Below are positions 43,259 to 51,925 of a stretch of DNA of 64,000 nucleotides, piece after piece. The position numbers and the translations under genes were made by a program. This DNA comes from Parabacteroides sp. (GTDB taxonomy: Bacteria; Bacteroidota; Bacteroidia; Bacteroidales; Tannerellaceae): positions 1-64,000 of the forward strand of contig JAGBDR010000009.1 of NCBI GenBank assembly GCA_017937385.1. The letters are read 5' to 3'. Under the pieces are notes generated by a model that searched no databases, was not told the DNA's origin, and saw nothing but the letters and a program-made list of their open reading frames with translations. Numbering within the stretch: position 1 is the stretch's first letter; the number at the start of each line of letters is the position of its first letter.

Positions 43259-43504
43259 TCAACGTCTCGGCATCGCTTCTTTCACAACCATCTGACGGCC
43301 TTCGTATTCAGCGCCGTTCAATTCTGCGATCAGGTTTCTTGCTTCGTTTTCGTCAGGAACTTCTGCGAAAGCGAAACCTTTGGAGCGATTCGTCTCACGA
43401 TCAATAATCAATTTAACCGATTCTACCGTGCCGTATTCTTCCAACACATGTTTCAAGTCTGCTTCTCTAACCCGATAGTTCAGGTTGCCAATGTAAATAT
43501 TCAT
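43259..43504 (-). CDS. RRM-type RNA-binding protein
   Basis: An 81-residue single RNA-recognition-motif protein. RNP2 is IYIGNL (3-8) and RNP1 is KGFAFAEV (42-49), with aromatic residues at the RNA-contact positions. Such small RRM proteins are common and abundant in Bacteroidetes, where they affect mRNA levels broadly. It stands alone; I find no clear promoter box upstream. Confidence 0.93.
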   Translation of the reverse strand: MNIYIGNLNYRVREADLKHVLEEYGTVESVKLIIDRETNRSKGFAFAEVPDENEARNLIAELNGAEYEGRQMVVKEAMPRR

Positions 43505-43870
43505 ACAAAAATGATATAAAATAATTAATAAAAAAATTTGGAACAGTAAAACTTTTAGGAAAGATCAATGTCAGCTAAATCATATTCTGTAATGAATATT
43601 AAGTCGAAGATAAAGAACTACGCAAATAGTTTTGCTTGTTTGATGCAAAGGAAAGCATTAAAAATGGATATTGCACCATAAAATGGGAAATTTATTCACA
43701 ACAATTCAAAAAAAGGATGCACAGGCAGACTCTTCCCGATGTTCTTCCCGCCATTTATCGGGAGTTTGAAAAAGAGACTCCGATACAATTACATGCAAAA
43801 AGGAACTATTTTATAGTATTTTTGACCAATTAAGCCGACTTATAACCTTTAATGTCTCAATCAGAAATTC
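43505..43870. other. Intergenic region without a supported gene
   Basis: Between the RRM gene and the inositol-phosphate synthase gene. A 65-codon plus-strand frame (43636-43833) has no recognisable features or start signal. A 7-bp stem TCCCGAT/ATCGGGA (43734-43763) is present. Nothing else seen. Confidence 0.5.
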
Positions 43871-43878
43871 TAATTTTG
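43871..43878 (+). promoter_or_regulatory. Promoter -7 box for inositol-phosphate synthase
   Basis: TAATTTTG, 27 nt upstream of ATG 43905. Confidence 0.5.
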
Positions 43879-43904
43879 CCCCAATATTTTGAACTTAATT
43901 TGAC

Positions 43905-45197
43905 ATGGAAAGAATCGAAGTTAAAGAAGCCAAAGGTAAACTTGGCATTCTGGTTGTTGGAGTAGGTGGCGCTGTTGCCACTACGATGATTACAGGTACG
44001 CTGGCTGCACGCAAAGGATTGGCAAAGCCAATCGGCTCCATTTCGCAGTTGGCAACCATGCGTTTGGAAAACGGAGAAGAAAAAGCGATCAAAGATATTG
44101 TACCGCTGACCGACCTGAATGACATCGTCTTCGGCGGATGGGATATTTTCCCCGACAATGCATACGAAGCAGCTATGTACGCTGAAGTTTTGAAAGAAAA
44201 AGACCTCAACGGCGTAAAAGACGAATTGGAAGCCATCAAGCCGATGCCGGCCGCATTCGACCACAACTGGGCAAAGCGTCTGAACGGTACGCATATCAAA
44301 CAGGCTGCAACCCGTTGGGAAATGGTTGAACAGCTCCGCCAGGACATCCGCGATTTCAAGGCTGCCAACAACTGCGACCGCATCTCCGTCCTGTGGGCAG
44401 CAAGTACGGAAATCTACATTCCGCTGTCTGACGAACACATGTCGCTTGCCGCTTTGGAAAAAGCGATGAAGGAGAACAATACGGAAGTCGTTTCACCCAG
44501 TATGTGTTACGCATACGCCGCTATCGCAGAAGGCGCTCCGTTCATCATGGGTGCTCCGAACCTGTGTGTAGACACTCCTGCCATGTGGGAATTCTCCCAA
44601 AAGATGAATGTGCCTATCGCCGGCAAAGACTTCAAGAGCGGACAGACTTTGATGAAAACAGTCCTGGCTCCGATGTTCAAGACCCGTATGCTGGGCGTAA
44701 GCGGCTGGTTCTCCACCAACATCTTAGGAAACCGCGACGGCGAAGTATTGGACGATCCCGCAAACTTCAAGACAAAAGAAGTCAGCAAGCTGTCTGTCAT
44801 CGACAACATCTTCGAGCCTGAGAAATTCCCCGACCTGTACAAAGACGTATATCATAAGGTACGCATCAACTACTATCCTCCCTGCAAGGACAACAAAGAG
44901 GCTTGGGACAACATCGATATCTTCGGCTGGATGGGCTACCCGATGGAAATCAAGGTAAACTTCCTTTGCCGCGACTCCATCCTGGCTGCTCCTATCGCAC
45001 TCGACTTAGTGTTGTTCAGCGATCTTGCCCTGCGTGCCGGAATGTGCGGTATCCAGACTTGGCTGTCGTTCTTCTGCAAGAGCCCGATGCACGACTTCGA
45101 ACATCAGCCCGTGCATGACCTGTTCCAGCAATGGAGAATGGTTAAACAGACCTTGCGCGATATGATCGGAGAAAAAGCGCCCAGTTATCTGGACTAA
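43905..45197 (+). CDS. ino1: myo-Inositol-1-phosphate synthase
   Basis: Converts glucose 6-phosphate to inositol 1-phosphate with bound NAD. The 430-residue protein has the Rossmann loop VVGVGGAVATT (about 15-25) and the conserved active-site stretch GKDFKSGQTLMKT (about 238-250), plus the SVIDNIFEP region. It heads the inositol-lipid set as in B. thetaiotaomicron (BT_1526 type), giving inositol phosphate for the CDP-alcohol transferase at 46340. It has its own terminator (45291-45330) before the next genes, so it can be expressed separately. Confidence 0.95.
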   Translation: MERIEVKEAKGKLGILVVGVGGAVATTMITGTLAARKGLAKPIGSISQLATMRLENGEEKAIKDIVPLTDLNDIVFGGWDIFPDNAYEAAMYAEVLKEKDLNGVKDELEAIKPMPAAFDHNWAKRLNGTHIKQAATRWEMVEQLRQDIRDFKAANNCDRISVLWAASTEIYIPLSDEHMSLAALEKAMKENNTEVVSPSMCYAYAAIAEGAPFIMGAPNLCVDTPAMWEFSQKMNVPIAGKDFKSGQTLMKTVLAPMFKTRMLGVSGWFSTNILGNRDGEVLDDPANFKTKEVSKLSVIDNIFEPEKFPDLYKDVYHKVRINYYPPCKDNKEAWDNIDIFGWMGYPMEIKVNFLCRDSILAAPIALDLVLFSDLALRAGMCGIQTWLSFFCKSPMHDFEHQPVHDLFQQWRMVKQTLRDMIGEKAPSYLD

Positions 45198-45230
45198 AAT
45201 TCAAGGTAGTACCTATAGGGTTTCATAAGG

Positions 45231-45280
45231 ATGAAACTTTAGTTCCATGCCTATGAAACTTTAGTTCCATGGGCATGGAA
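45231..45280 (+). repeat. 22-nt tandem repeat between ino1 and the pgpA-like gene
   Basis: ATGAAACTTTAGTTCCATGCCT (45231-45252) is followed by a second unit differing only in its last bases (45253-45274) and a partial ATGGAA. The TTCCATGCC core is the reverse complement of the GGCATGGAA core in the 22-nt repeat at 13354-13419. Confidence 0.8.
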
Positions 45281-45290
45281 TCCCTGATAG

Positions 45291-45330
45291 AACTTTCTCC
45301 CGGATAAGGGGGAAAGTTTTATTATTTTTA
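45291..45330 (+). terminator. Intrinsic terminator of ino1
   Basis: AACTTTCTCCC (45291-45301) pairs with GGGGGAAAGTT (45308-45318; one G-U), then TTATTATTTTTA. Confidence 0.85.
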
Positions 45331-45338
45331 TAACTTTG
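45331..45338 (+). promoter_or_regulatory. Promoter -7 box for the inositol-lipid operon
   Basis: TAACTTTG directly after the ino1 terminator and 19 nt before the ATG of the pgpA-like gene. Confidence 0.55.
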
Positions 45339-45357
45339 CATACATTTTACTGACAGG

Positions 45358-45831
45358 ATGAAACGAGTTCCATTAATTCATATTATTATTGCGACGGGCT
45401 TCGGCTCCGGTTTTTCTCCGTTTGCTCCGGGAACGGCCGGAGCGTTATTAGCCACGTTGATCTGGCTGGCATTGTCTTACGCCCTATCTCCCACTCTGCT
45501 TCTTCTCGTAACCGCTTTGCTGGCCGGTATCTTTACGGTTGCCGGTATTTGTTCGGCAAACGCAGTCGAGCCCATCTGGGGAGAAGATCCTTCGCGGGTG
45601 GTGGTAGACGAGATGGTAGGTGTCTGGATTCCGCTTTTAGCGGCACCGGCAGGCAACCTGTGGTATGCGTTGGCAGCATTCGCGTTGTTCCGCCTATTCG
45701 ATATTTTCAAGCCGTTGGGCATCCGCAAGATGGAAAGCCTCAAAGGCGGAGTCGGAGTCATGATGGATGATATCTTGGCTGGCTTATACAGCCTCATCCT
45801 GTTAATCGGTACAAGATGGTTGATTGGATAA
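45358..45831 (+). CDS. pgpA: PgpA-family lipid phosphatase, likely phosphatidylinositol-phosphate phosphatase
   Basis: A 157-residue membrane protein of the phosphatidylglycerophosphatase A family: FGSGFSPFAPGTAGALLA near the N-terminus, EDPSRVVVDEMVG (about 79-91) with the acidic catalytic residues, and four hydrophobic segments. PgpA proper dephosphorylates phosphatidylglycerol phosphate. In the matching Bacteroides inositol-lipid cluster the PgpA-like protein (BT_1525 type) removes phosphate from phosphatidylinositol phosphate, and the neighbours here argue for that role. It overlaps the GtrA gene by 16 nt. Confidence 0.88.
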   Translation: MKRVPLIHIIIATGFGSGFSPFAPGTAGALLATLIWLALSYALSPTLLLLVTALLAGIFTVAGICSANAVEPIWGEDPSRVVVDEMVGVWIPLLAAPAGNLWYALAAFALFRLFDIFKPLGIRKMESLKGGVGVMMDDILAGLYSLILLIGTRWLIG

Positions 45832-46322
45832 AAAAAAGTGCAAAAGCGTTTTCGGAGAAAGGCGGAGTGTTCACGTTCATCCGTGCCCAGTTTTCTTCGC
45901 AGGTGGCCAGTGCGACCGACTTTCTGGTTACCATCTTGTTGGCCAAGCTATTCGGAGTGTATTACGTGTATGCGACTTTCACCGGCTCTGTCTGCGGCGG
46001 GATTGTGAATTGCATCATCAATTACAAATGGACATTCAAATCCAAAGAATGCAAGAAACGGCACGTGATGATCAAATACCTGTTGGTCTGGATCGGCAGT
46101 ATCTTGCTGAACACATGGGGAATCTACTTCATGACTGAGACGATCAGCCGGAATCCCTGGGTGCAGGAGACGCTGAAACACTACACCGACGATCTGTTTG
46201 TCTTCTCCAAGATGGTTGTTTCGCTGTTAGTCGGATTCATTTGGAACTACAATATGCAACGTGTCTTCGTCTACAAGAACTGTCGGATCAGAGGCCGTTT
46301 CCAAAGAGTGAAATCAAAATAA
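45816..46322 (+). CDS. GtrA-family membrane protein in the inositol-lipid operon
   Basis: A 168-residue protein with four membrane helices and the GtrA motif NYKWTFKSKE (about 68-77), repeated in degenerate form as NYNMQRVFVYKN at the C-terminus. The N-terminal 25 residues are a soluble lysine-rich extension. It overlaps the PgpA-like gene by 16 nt, so translation is coupled. GtrA proteins may move lipid-linked head groups; in this operon a role in inositol lipid placement is plausible but unproven. Confidence 0.87.
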   Translation: MVDWIKKSAKAFSEKGGVFTFIRAQFSSQVASATDFLVTILLAKLFGVYYVYATFTGSVCGGIVNCIINYKWTFKSKECKKRHVMIKYLLVWIGSILLNTWGIYFMTETISRNPWVQETLKHYTDDLFVFSKMVVSLLVGFIWNYNMQRVFVYKNCRIRGRFQRVKSK

Positions 46323-46339
46323 AAACAAAATAACAAGAG

Positions 46340-47023
46340 ATGAGATTCAAAGTTTTTAGAGATTGGTTGCAACAGACGATCTACAAGATCATCAACCCGA
46401 TCGTACATGGAATGATTAAAATTGGGATCACTCCCAATTTTATTACAACGACAGGATTAGTCCTGAACATTGTAGTTGCCTGCATATTTCTTTATGCCGG
46501 AATGAAGGGAGAACGAGGTGATTTCTATTACATCGGCTGGGGTGGCGGCATCATCCTGTTTGCCGGACTGTTCGACATGATGGACGGACAGGTGGCGCGT
46601 ATCGGCAAAATGAGTTCCACGTTCGGCGCCTTGTATGACTCGGTACTGGACCGCTACAGCGAGCTGACGGTTTTCTTCGGGATCTGTTTCTACCTGATCA
46701 ACCAGGGATATGTAATCAGCTCGATTGTCGCGTTCGTTGCGTTGATCGGTTCCCTGATGGTCAGTTACGTCCGCGCCCGTGCCGAAGGGTTAGGACTTGA
46801 ATGTAAAGTCGGTTTCATGCAGCGTCCGGAGCGTGTAGTACTGACCGGATTAGGCGCTCTCTGTTGCGGGATCTTTGCTCCCATGATGGAAAACAACGGG
46901 ACATTCGAACCGATTATGCTGTTTGTCATTCCTTTGCTGATCGTTGCGGTTTTCTCGAACATCACGGCATTCGCACGCCTGAACCATTGTCGTAAACTTC
47001 TGAGCAACAAAGGAAACGAATGA
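46340..47023 (+). CDS. CDP-alcohol phosphatidyltransferase, likely phosphatidylinositol-phosphate synthase
   Basis: A 227-residue inner-membrane enzyme. The full family signature D-x2-DG-x2-AR-x8-G-x3-D-x3-D is present at Asp79, Asp82, Gly96, Asp100 and Asp104. It joins CDP-diacylglycerol to an alcohol. With an inositol 1-phosphate synthase and a lipid phosphatase beside it, inositol phosphate is the likely acceptor (as for BT_1523 in B. thetaiotaomicron). Six helices are predicted. It overlaps the next gene by 4 nt (ATGA). Confidence 0.92.
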   Translation: MRFKVFRDWLQQTIYKIINPIVHGMIKIGITPNFITTTGLVLNIVVACIFLYAGMKGERGDFYYIGWGGGIILFAGLFDMMDGQVARIGKMSSTFGALYDSVLDRYSELTVFFGICFYLINQGYVISSIVAFVALIGSLMVSYVRARAEGLGLECKVGFMQRPERVVLTGLGALCCGIFAPMMENNGTFEPIMLFVIPLLIVAVFSNITAFARLNHCRKLLSNKGNE

Positions 47024-47958
47024 AAGGTCCGATTGAACTCCCGTCAAGAAAGGAAGCTGTGGCCGTTGTCAGCCTGTCAGCCTTGTTCCTCTTGCTGACA
47101 GCCGTATGTATCGGATTACGTCCGGAGCATCTGTTCATGGTCGGCCTTTACCTGCTCCTCTTTTTCGCCAGCAAGGCCACTCGCAAATTGGCTGTCGCCC
47201 TGTTGCCGTTCGCCCTTTTCGGCATTTCGTATGACTGGATGCGCGTCTTCCCGAACTACGAGGCGAACCCGATCGACGTGGAAGGCCTGTATAACCTGGA
47301 AAAAAGCCTGTTCGGTATAAACGACAACGGGAATATCCTGATTCCTTGCGAGTATTTCGCGATCCATAATTGCCGGATCGCGAATTTCTTTGCCGGTATA
47401 TTTTATCTTTGTTGGGTTCCTGTCCCGATCGCATTCGGTCTGTGGCTCTACTTCAAGGGAGAACGCAATTTGTATCTCCGTTTCTCGATGGTATTCCTGT
47501 TTGTCAATCTGATCGGCTTTGCCGGATATTATATCCATCCGGCAGCCCCGCCCTGGTATGCCATCCATTATGGTTTCGAACCGATACTCGACACGCCGGG
47601 CAATGTGGCCGGCCTCGGTAGGTTCGACGCATTGACCGGCCTTTCGATCTTCGACTCCATCTATGGCCGTAACGCGAATGTATTCGCGGCTGTTCCATCC
47701 TTGCATGCCGCGTACATGGTTGTCGCGCTATGCTACGCGATTATCGACAAATGCAACAAATATGTGATTCTCCTGTTTGCCGTCATTATGGCGGGCATTT
47801 GGGGAACGGCGGTTTATACGTCCCATCACTATATCATAGATGTGACATTGGGAATCGCTTGCGCCCTCCTGGGAATCTTGCTGTTCGAGAAAGGATTGAT
47901 GAAAACCGGCTGGTTCAAGAACTTCTTCAACCGGTATTACCAATATATCCATATATAG
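47020..47958 (+). CDS. PAP2-family protein, likely inositol phosphorylceramide synthase
   Basis: A 312-residue membrane protein with the AUR1/sphingomyelin-synthase style phosphatase motifs: HPAAPPWY (about 170-177), AVPSLHAAY (about 224-232) and SHHYIIDV (about 268-275), giving the His-His-Asp set. It would move phosphoinositol from phosphatidylinositol to ceramide, matching the BT_1522-type gene that ends this cluster in Bacteroides. Translation is coupled to the CDP-alcohol transferase by a 4-nt overlap. Several long helices and a cytoplasmic basic start are visible. Confidence 0.88.
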   Translation: MKGPIELPSRKEAVAVVSLSALFLLLTAVCIGLRPEHLFMVGLYLLLFFASKATRKLAVALLPFALFGISYDWMRVFPNYEANPIDVEGLYNLEKSLFGINDNGNILIPCEYFAIHNCRIANFFAGIFYLCWVPVPIAFGLWLYFKGERNLYLRFSMVFLFVNLIGFAGYYIHPAAPPWYAIHYGFEPILDTPGNVAGLGRFDALTGLSIFDSIYGRNANVFAAVPSLHAAYMVVALCYAIIDKCNKYVILLFAVIMAGIWGTAVYTSHHYIIDVTLGIACALLGILLFEKGLMKTGWFKNFFNRYYQYIHI

Positions 47959-47985
47959 GATCATTTACCGGCATTCCCCAAATAG

Positions 47986-48027
47986 ACCGGACGCAGATTA
48001 CGCGCTTGGGCGAGATCTGCGTCCGGT
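47986..48027. terminator. Hairpin between convergent operons
   Basis: ACCGGACGCAGAT (47986-47998) pairs exactly with ATCTGCGTCCGGT (48015-48027). No T-run on either strand; probably a shared transcript-end structure for the inositol operon and the facing barrel gene. Confidence 0.6.
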
Positions 48028-48089
48028 TAAGATATCCGTTATCAATTCGTGTTTGCGAGCGGACATTCAGGCAAACACAAGTTGTCCGG

Positions 48090-48719
48090 TCAGAATGCAA
48101 GTCCTAAACGAATCCCCCAGTTATTCAACCCGTCGATCGAATAGCTCAGGACTTCCCCTTTATTGGTCGCATAATTATAGTAGGCCGCAATGTGTGCGCC
48201 GATCTGTTTCTGAGGTGTGAAATACAGATTCAAACCGATTTCGGGAGAGACATAAAAGCCCCAGTTGCGGTCGTAGACTTTCAAGACATTCATATAAGTC
48301 GACATTTCGCTATAGCTCGCACCCAACTGCACGCCGGCATACGGCTGGAACTGGCTTTCGGGAGCTGCGTTGTAACGGAAAGCCGCACCGAAAGGCAACT
48401 GGAAGATCGAATGTTGCTGGTCGGATGTGATAGCCGACGTAGGACTTACCGGCAACGTCTGACGGTCTATGTACTTATTGTTGGAATGATAAGAGATAAA
48501 AGCACCGACCGAGAAATTAGGAATCACATAATAACCGGCTTCCGCATGTGCACCCCAACCACTTGTCTTGTTTGAGAAATTCTGACTGAACGGGGAGTTG
48601 ATCTGCCAGTCAACATTAAAATACATATTCTTTACAACCTGGGCACCAGCCAAGGAAGGTATCGCTAAACAGGCGGCAAGTAAAGCGATTAATCTGATTG
48701 ATTCATATATCTTTTTCAT
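48090..48719 (-). CDS. Outer-membrane beta-barrel (porin-like) protein
   Basis: A 209-residue protein with signal peptide (MKKIYESIRLIALLAACLAIPSLAGAQ) and a small eight-strand-type barrel: GWGAHAEAGYYVIPNFSVGAFISY and LPFGAAFRY, ending in IRLGLAF with terminal phenylalanine. This is the OmpX/OMP_b-brl-like fold typical of Bacteroidetes surface proteins. It lies 33 nt downstream of the DUF4136 lipoprotein gene on the same strand, so they may share a transcript. Function unknown. Confidence 0.87.
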   Translation of the reverse strand: MKKIYESIRLIALLAACLAIPSLAGAQVVKNMYFNVDWQINSPFSQNFSNKTSGWGAHAEAGYYVIPNFSVGAFISYHSNNKYIDRQTLPVSPTSAITSDQQHSIFQLPFGAAFRYNAAPESQFQPYAGVQLGASYSEMSTYMNVLKVYDRNWGFYVSPEIGLNLYFTPQKQIGAHIAAYYNYATNKGEVLSYSIDGLNNWGIRLGLAF

Positions 48720-48752
48720 ACGACTCTATTTTTACTTTTCATTCATGTTCAA

Positions 48753-49406
48753 TTATTTTTTCAAGTACGGCGACTGTACGAAAGCCTGCTCGATAGCACG
48801 AGTAGAAAGTGCGATATTCACTCGGTCGGAGCCGGACAACAAACCTGTCATATAAGCAGTCCAGAGAACCGGAAGTTTAGCATCAGCCGATTTGGGCAGC
48901 GGCGCTTTCAAGTCGACCAGTTCGACCAACAGAGAACCTACGCTATAACTGTACACGACTGGATACGGATAATACCATCCATCCCATACGCCGGTCCAGT
49001 TTCCCCAGTAGTCATACCACCAGTTATATCCCGGATATCCCCACCACCAGTAAGGATTGTCATGATAGTTGGCAAAGTAATTTACATTCTTCACGAAAGA
49101 AACCTGCAAGCCCAAATCGGCAGATCCCTTGTCCGACACACGTGTATAGCCACAATCATCCATGCCACGGGACAAAGCCGAAACGACATCGCCTACTTCG
49201 GTTGCATCCCAGAACTCCGGTTTCTCACTATTGCCGATAACCATTATGCTATCAGGCATGTAGAATGTTGCAAACGATTCGAAACCGGCATCCTTATTGT
49301 AATCCGTGAATACGACAAAATCATCGCTCAACTTTGACAAGTCCGGATCCTTCTGACAAGATGCCAACAAAAGGACCAATAAGCAAAAAGGAAAAATCTT
49401 TTTCAT
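48753..49406 (-). CDS. DUF4136-family lipoprotein
   Basis: A 217-residue lipoprotein from MKKIFPFCLLVLLLASC (ATG 49406; an ATG at 49415 adds three residues). The body has the DUF4136 layout: an early beta stretch (FVVFTDYNKDAGFESFATF), a helix (VVSALSRGMDDCGYTRV) and a late basic/hydrophobic segment. Its middle is extraordinarily rich in Trp, Tyr and Gly (about 117-155, e.g. NPYWWWGYPGYNWWYDYWG), a surface-exposed aromatic loop. Family role is unknown; envelope stress or lipid contact has been suggested only loosely. It precedes the barrel gene at 48090. Confidence 0.86.
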   Translation of the reverse strand: MKKIFPFCLLVLLLASCQKDPDLSKLSDDFVVFTDYNKDAGFESFATFYMPDSIMVIGNSEKPEFWDATEVGDVVSALSRGMDDCGYTRVSDKGSADLGLQVSFVKNVNYFANYHDNPYWWWGYPGYNWWYDYWGNWTGVWDGWYYPYPVVYSYSVGSLLVELVDLKAPLPKSADAKLPVLWTAYMTGLLSGSDRVNIALSTRAIEQAFVQSPYLKK

Positions 49407-49724
49407 TTCATTCAATGTTTAAAACAGTTTATACTATTACTTGTACACTTATATAAGCTACTGTTATGTAAACAAGTGAAACCGGAAAAGGTTTACAGGC
49501 TGTGTATGGGGATGAGTGTGAGGTATCCCGACAGCCCCGGTTTTCCCCCAAAGAACGGACAGCTACTTTCTACTTTTCCTTCCGGAACTTATAATAAGAT
49601 ATACAACATCCATATTCACATTACGATTAATAATATAAATGCCGATATTTATAACAAATCAATACAAACGATATATTTTTATACATTAAGTCACCACTTA
49701 TACGACTAACATAACAAAATGCTT
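49407..49724. other. Intergenic region without a gene
   Basis: AT-rich region between divergent units. One weak dyad GGCTGT/ACAGCC lies near 49499-49536. No frame, tRNA or strong promoter for the minus-strand lipoprotein is seen. Confidence 0.5.
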
Positions 49725-49732
49725 TATATTTG
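49725..49732 (+). promoter_or_regulatory. Promoter -7 box for dapF
   Basis: TATATTTG, 48 nt upstream of dapF. Confidence 0.55.
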
Positions 49733-49779
49733 CATTGTGATAAGACAAAAAGATAGAATAAAACAAACAGTATAGCAAA

Positions 49780-50607
49780 ATGACAAATTCTATTCAATTC
49801 ACAAAGATGCACGGAGCCGGAAACGACTACATATATATAAATACAACCGTTTTCCCGATTCAACACCCGGAAGATCTTGCCATCAAGCTGAGTGCTCCCC
49901 ATACCGGAATAGGATCAGACGGACTGGTGCTGATCGGTTCGTCGAAGATTGCCGACTTCAGTATGCGTATTTTCAATGCGGATGGTTCTGAAGCCATGAT
50001 GTGCGGAAATGCCTCCCGTTGTATTGGCAAATATGTATATGACAAGAGGTTGACCGACAAAAAAAATGTGACGTTAGAAACGTTATCCGGCATCAAGGAA
50101 TTGCAGCTGACCACCCGACAACTTTCCTCCGGTTTCCGTGAAGAGGTAACTGAAGTAACAGTCGACATGGGGTGCCCGGCTGTGGGCGAAACGGCCCTTG
50201 AAATAGAAGCCGGAGGTCATTTTTATACGGGAACGGTAGTCTCGATGGGGAATCCGCATCTCGTTATTTTTGTTAATGATATTACGAATATAAATTTGCC
50301 GGCCGTCGGCCCTCTATTGGAATGCCATCCACTGTTCCTGGATCGTACGAATGTCGAATTTGTTCAAGTACTCCATACAGATGAAGTACGAATGAGGGTT
50401 TGGGAACGTGGTTCCGGCATTACGCAAGCCTGCGGAACCGGAGCCTGTGCGACAGCCGTAGCGGGTGCGGTACGCGGGAAAACCGGACGGAAAACCAAAG
50501 TCATCATGGATGGAGGTCCCCTCACCATCCGTTGGGACGAAAGTTCCGGACACGTTTATATGACCGGTGGAGCGGTCAAGGTCTTTGAAGGGGAACTGGA
50601 AGTATAA
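49780..50607 (+). CDS. dapF: Diaminopimelate epimerase
   Basis: Converts LL- to meso-diaminopimelate for lysine and peptidoglycan. The 275-residue protein has both catalytic cysteines: MCGNASRC (Cys75) and [12 protein letters not shown] (about Cys221), plus the opening [14 protein letters not shown]. It is paired with dapL 26 nt downstream, so two successive steps of the aminotransferase route are made together. Cytoplasmic. Confidence 0.96.
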   Translation: MTNSIQFTKMHGAGNDYIYINTTVFPIQHPEDLAIKLSAPHTGIGSDGLVLIGSSKIADFSMRIFNADGSEAMMCGNASRCIGKYVYDKRLTDKKNVTLETLSGIKELQLTTRQLSSGFREEVTEVTVDMGCPAVGETALEIEAGGHFYTGTVVSMGNPHLVIFVNDITNINLPAVGPLLECHPLFLDRTNVEFVQVLHTDEVRMRVWERGSGITQACGTGACATAVAGAVRGKTGRKTKVIMDGGPLTIRWDESSGHVYMTGGAVKVFEGELEV

Positions 50608-50633
50608 ACACAACAAAAAACGATTGATTGAAT

Positions 50634-51863
50634 ATGGCACTGATTAACGAACATTTCCTAAAGCTGCAAAACAATTACCTGTTCTCAGACATTGCAAAAA
50701 AGGTAAACAGTTTTAAGATTACACATCCAAAAGAAAAAATTATCCGCATGGGTATCGGCGATGTGACACAACCGTTAGCCCCTGCCGTCATCGAAGCCAT
50801 GCACAAGGCGGTCGATGAAATGGCAAGCAAGGATACATTCCACGGATACGGCCCCGAACAAGGATATCCGTTCCTGATAGATGCCATCATCAAGAACGAT
50901 TATGCCAGCCGTGGCGTCATGCTTGAACCCAGCGAAGTCTTCGTAAGCGACGGTGCCAAAAGCGACTGCGGGAACATTGGCGATATGCTTCGCCACGACA
51001 ACAGTATCGGCGTGACAGACCCGGTCTACCCGGTCTATATCGACTCAAACGTGATGAGTGGACGGACCGGCACGCTGGAAGACGGCAAATGGAGCGACGT
51101 GGTTTACATTCCTTGCACGGAAGCCAACCATTTCGTGCCCGACCTGCCCAGCCGTCGCGTAGACATCATCTATCTTTGCTATCCGAACAATCCTACCGGA
51201 ACGACCCTCACGAAAGAGGAACTGAAGAAATGGGTAAACTACGCCCTTGCCAACGACTGCCTGATCATGTACGATTCAGCATACGAAGCCTACATCCAAG
51301 ATCCCAATATTCCCCACTCGATTTACGAGATCAAGGGTGCAAAGAAGGTGGCGATCGAATTCCGCAGTTTCTCCAAAACAGCCGGTTTCACCGGTGTGCG
51401 CTGTGGTTACACAGTTGTCCCGAAAGAGTTGAACGCCTTTACCTTGGCTGGCGAACGGGTCCCGCTGAACCGAATGTGGAACCGCCGGCAGTGCACGAAG
51501 TTCAACGGTACAAGCTACATCACCCAACGAGGTGCCGAAGCGACCTACAGCCCGGAAGGGAAAGCACAAATCCGGAAAACAATCGACTATTATATGACTA
51601 ACGCCCGTATCATGCGGGAAAGCCTCTTGAGTTGCGGGTTGAAAGTATATGGAGGCGAAAATGCCCCTTATATCTGGTTGAAAACACCGGACGGGCTCTC
51701 TTCATGGAAATTCTTTGACAAGTTGCTTTATGAAGTCAATATAGTAGGAACCCCAGGCGTAGGGTTCGGTCCCAGCGGCGAAGGTTTTCTCCGCCTCACG
51801 GCTTTCGGAGATAGAGACAACACATTGGAGGCCATGAACAGGCTGAAGAAATGGTTGCTCTGA
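50634..51863 (+). CDS. dapL: LL-diaminopimelate aminotransferase
   Basis: Makes LL-diaminopimelate from tetrahydrodipicolinate and glutamate in one step, bypassing the acylated intermediates. The 409-residue protein (ATG 50634; TTG 50628 rejected) is a fold-type I PLP enzyme: [18 protein letters not shown] and the PLP lysine in [10 protein letters not shown] (about Lys247). [12 protein letters not shown] near residue 40 is typical of DapL. Following dapF directly supports the assignment. Confidence 0.96.
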   Translation: MALINEHFLKLQNNYLFSDIAKKVNSFKITHPKEKIIRMGIGDVTQPLAPAVIEAMHKAVDEMASKDTFHGYGPEQGYPFLIDAIIKNDYASRGVMLEPSEVFVSDGAKSDCGNIGDMLRHDNSIGVTDPVYPVYIDSNVMSGRTGTLEDGKWSDVVYIPCTEANHFVPDLPSRRVDIIYLCYPNNPTGTTLTKEELKKWVNYALANDCLIMYDSAYEAYIQDPNIPHSIYEIKGAKKVAIEFRSFSKTAGFTGVRCGYTVVPKELNAFTLAGERVPLNRMWNRRQCTKFNGTSYITQRGAEATYSPEGKAQIRKTIDYYMTNARIMRESLLSCGLKVYGGENAPYIWLKTPDGLSSWKFFDKLLYEVNIVGTPGVGFGPSGEGFLRLTAFGDRDNTLEAMNRLKKWLL

Positions 51864-51925
51864 GTTAAGGATTACAAGTCATATCCTACTGCGAGTGTTT
51901 AGGTTATCATCAAATCATTATATTT

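Noticed and set aside
43636-43833. 65-codon frame upstream of ino1
   Set aside because: No promoter, start signal, composition or family support.
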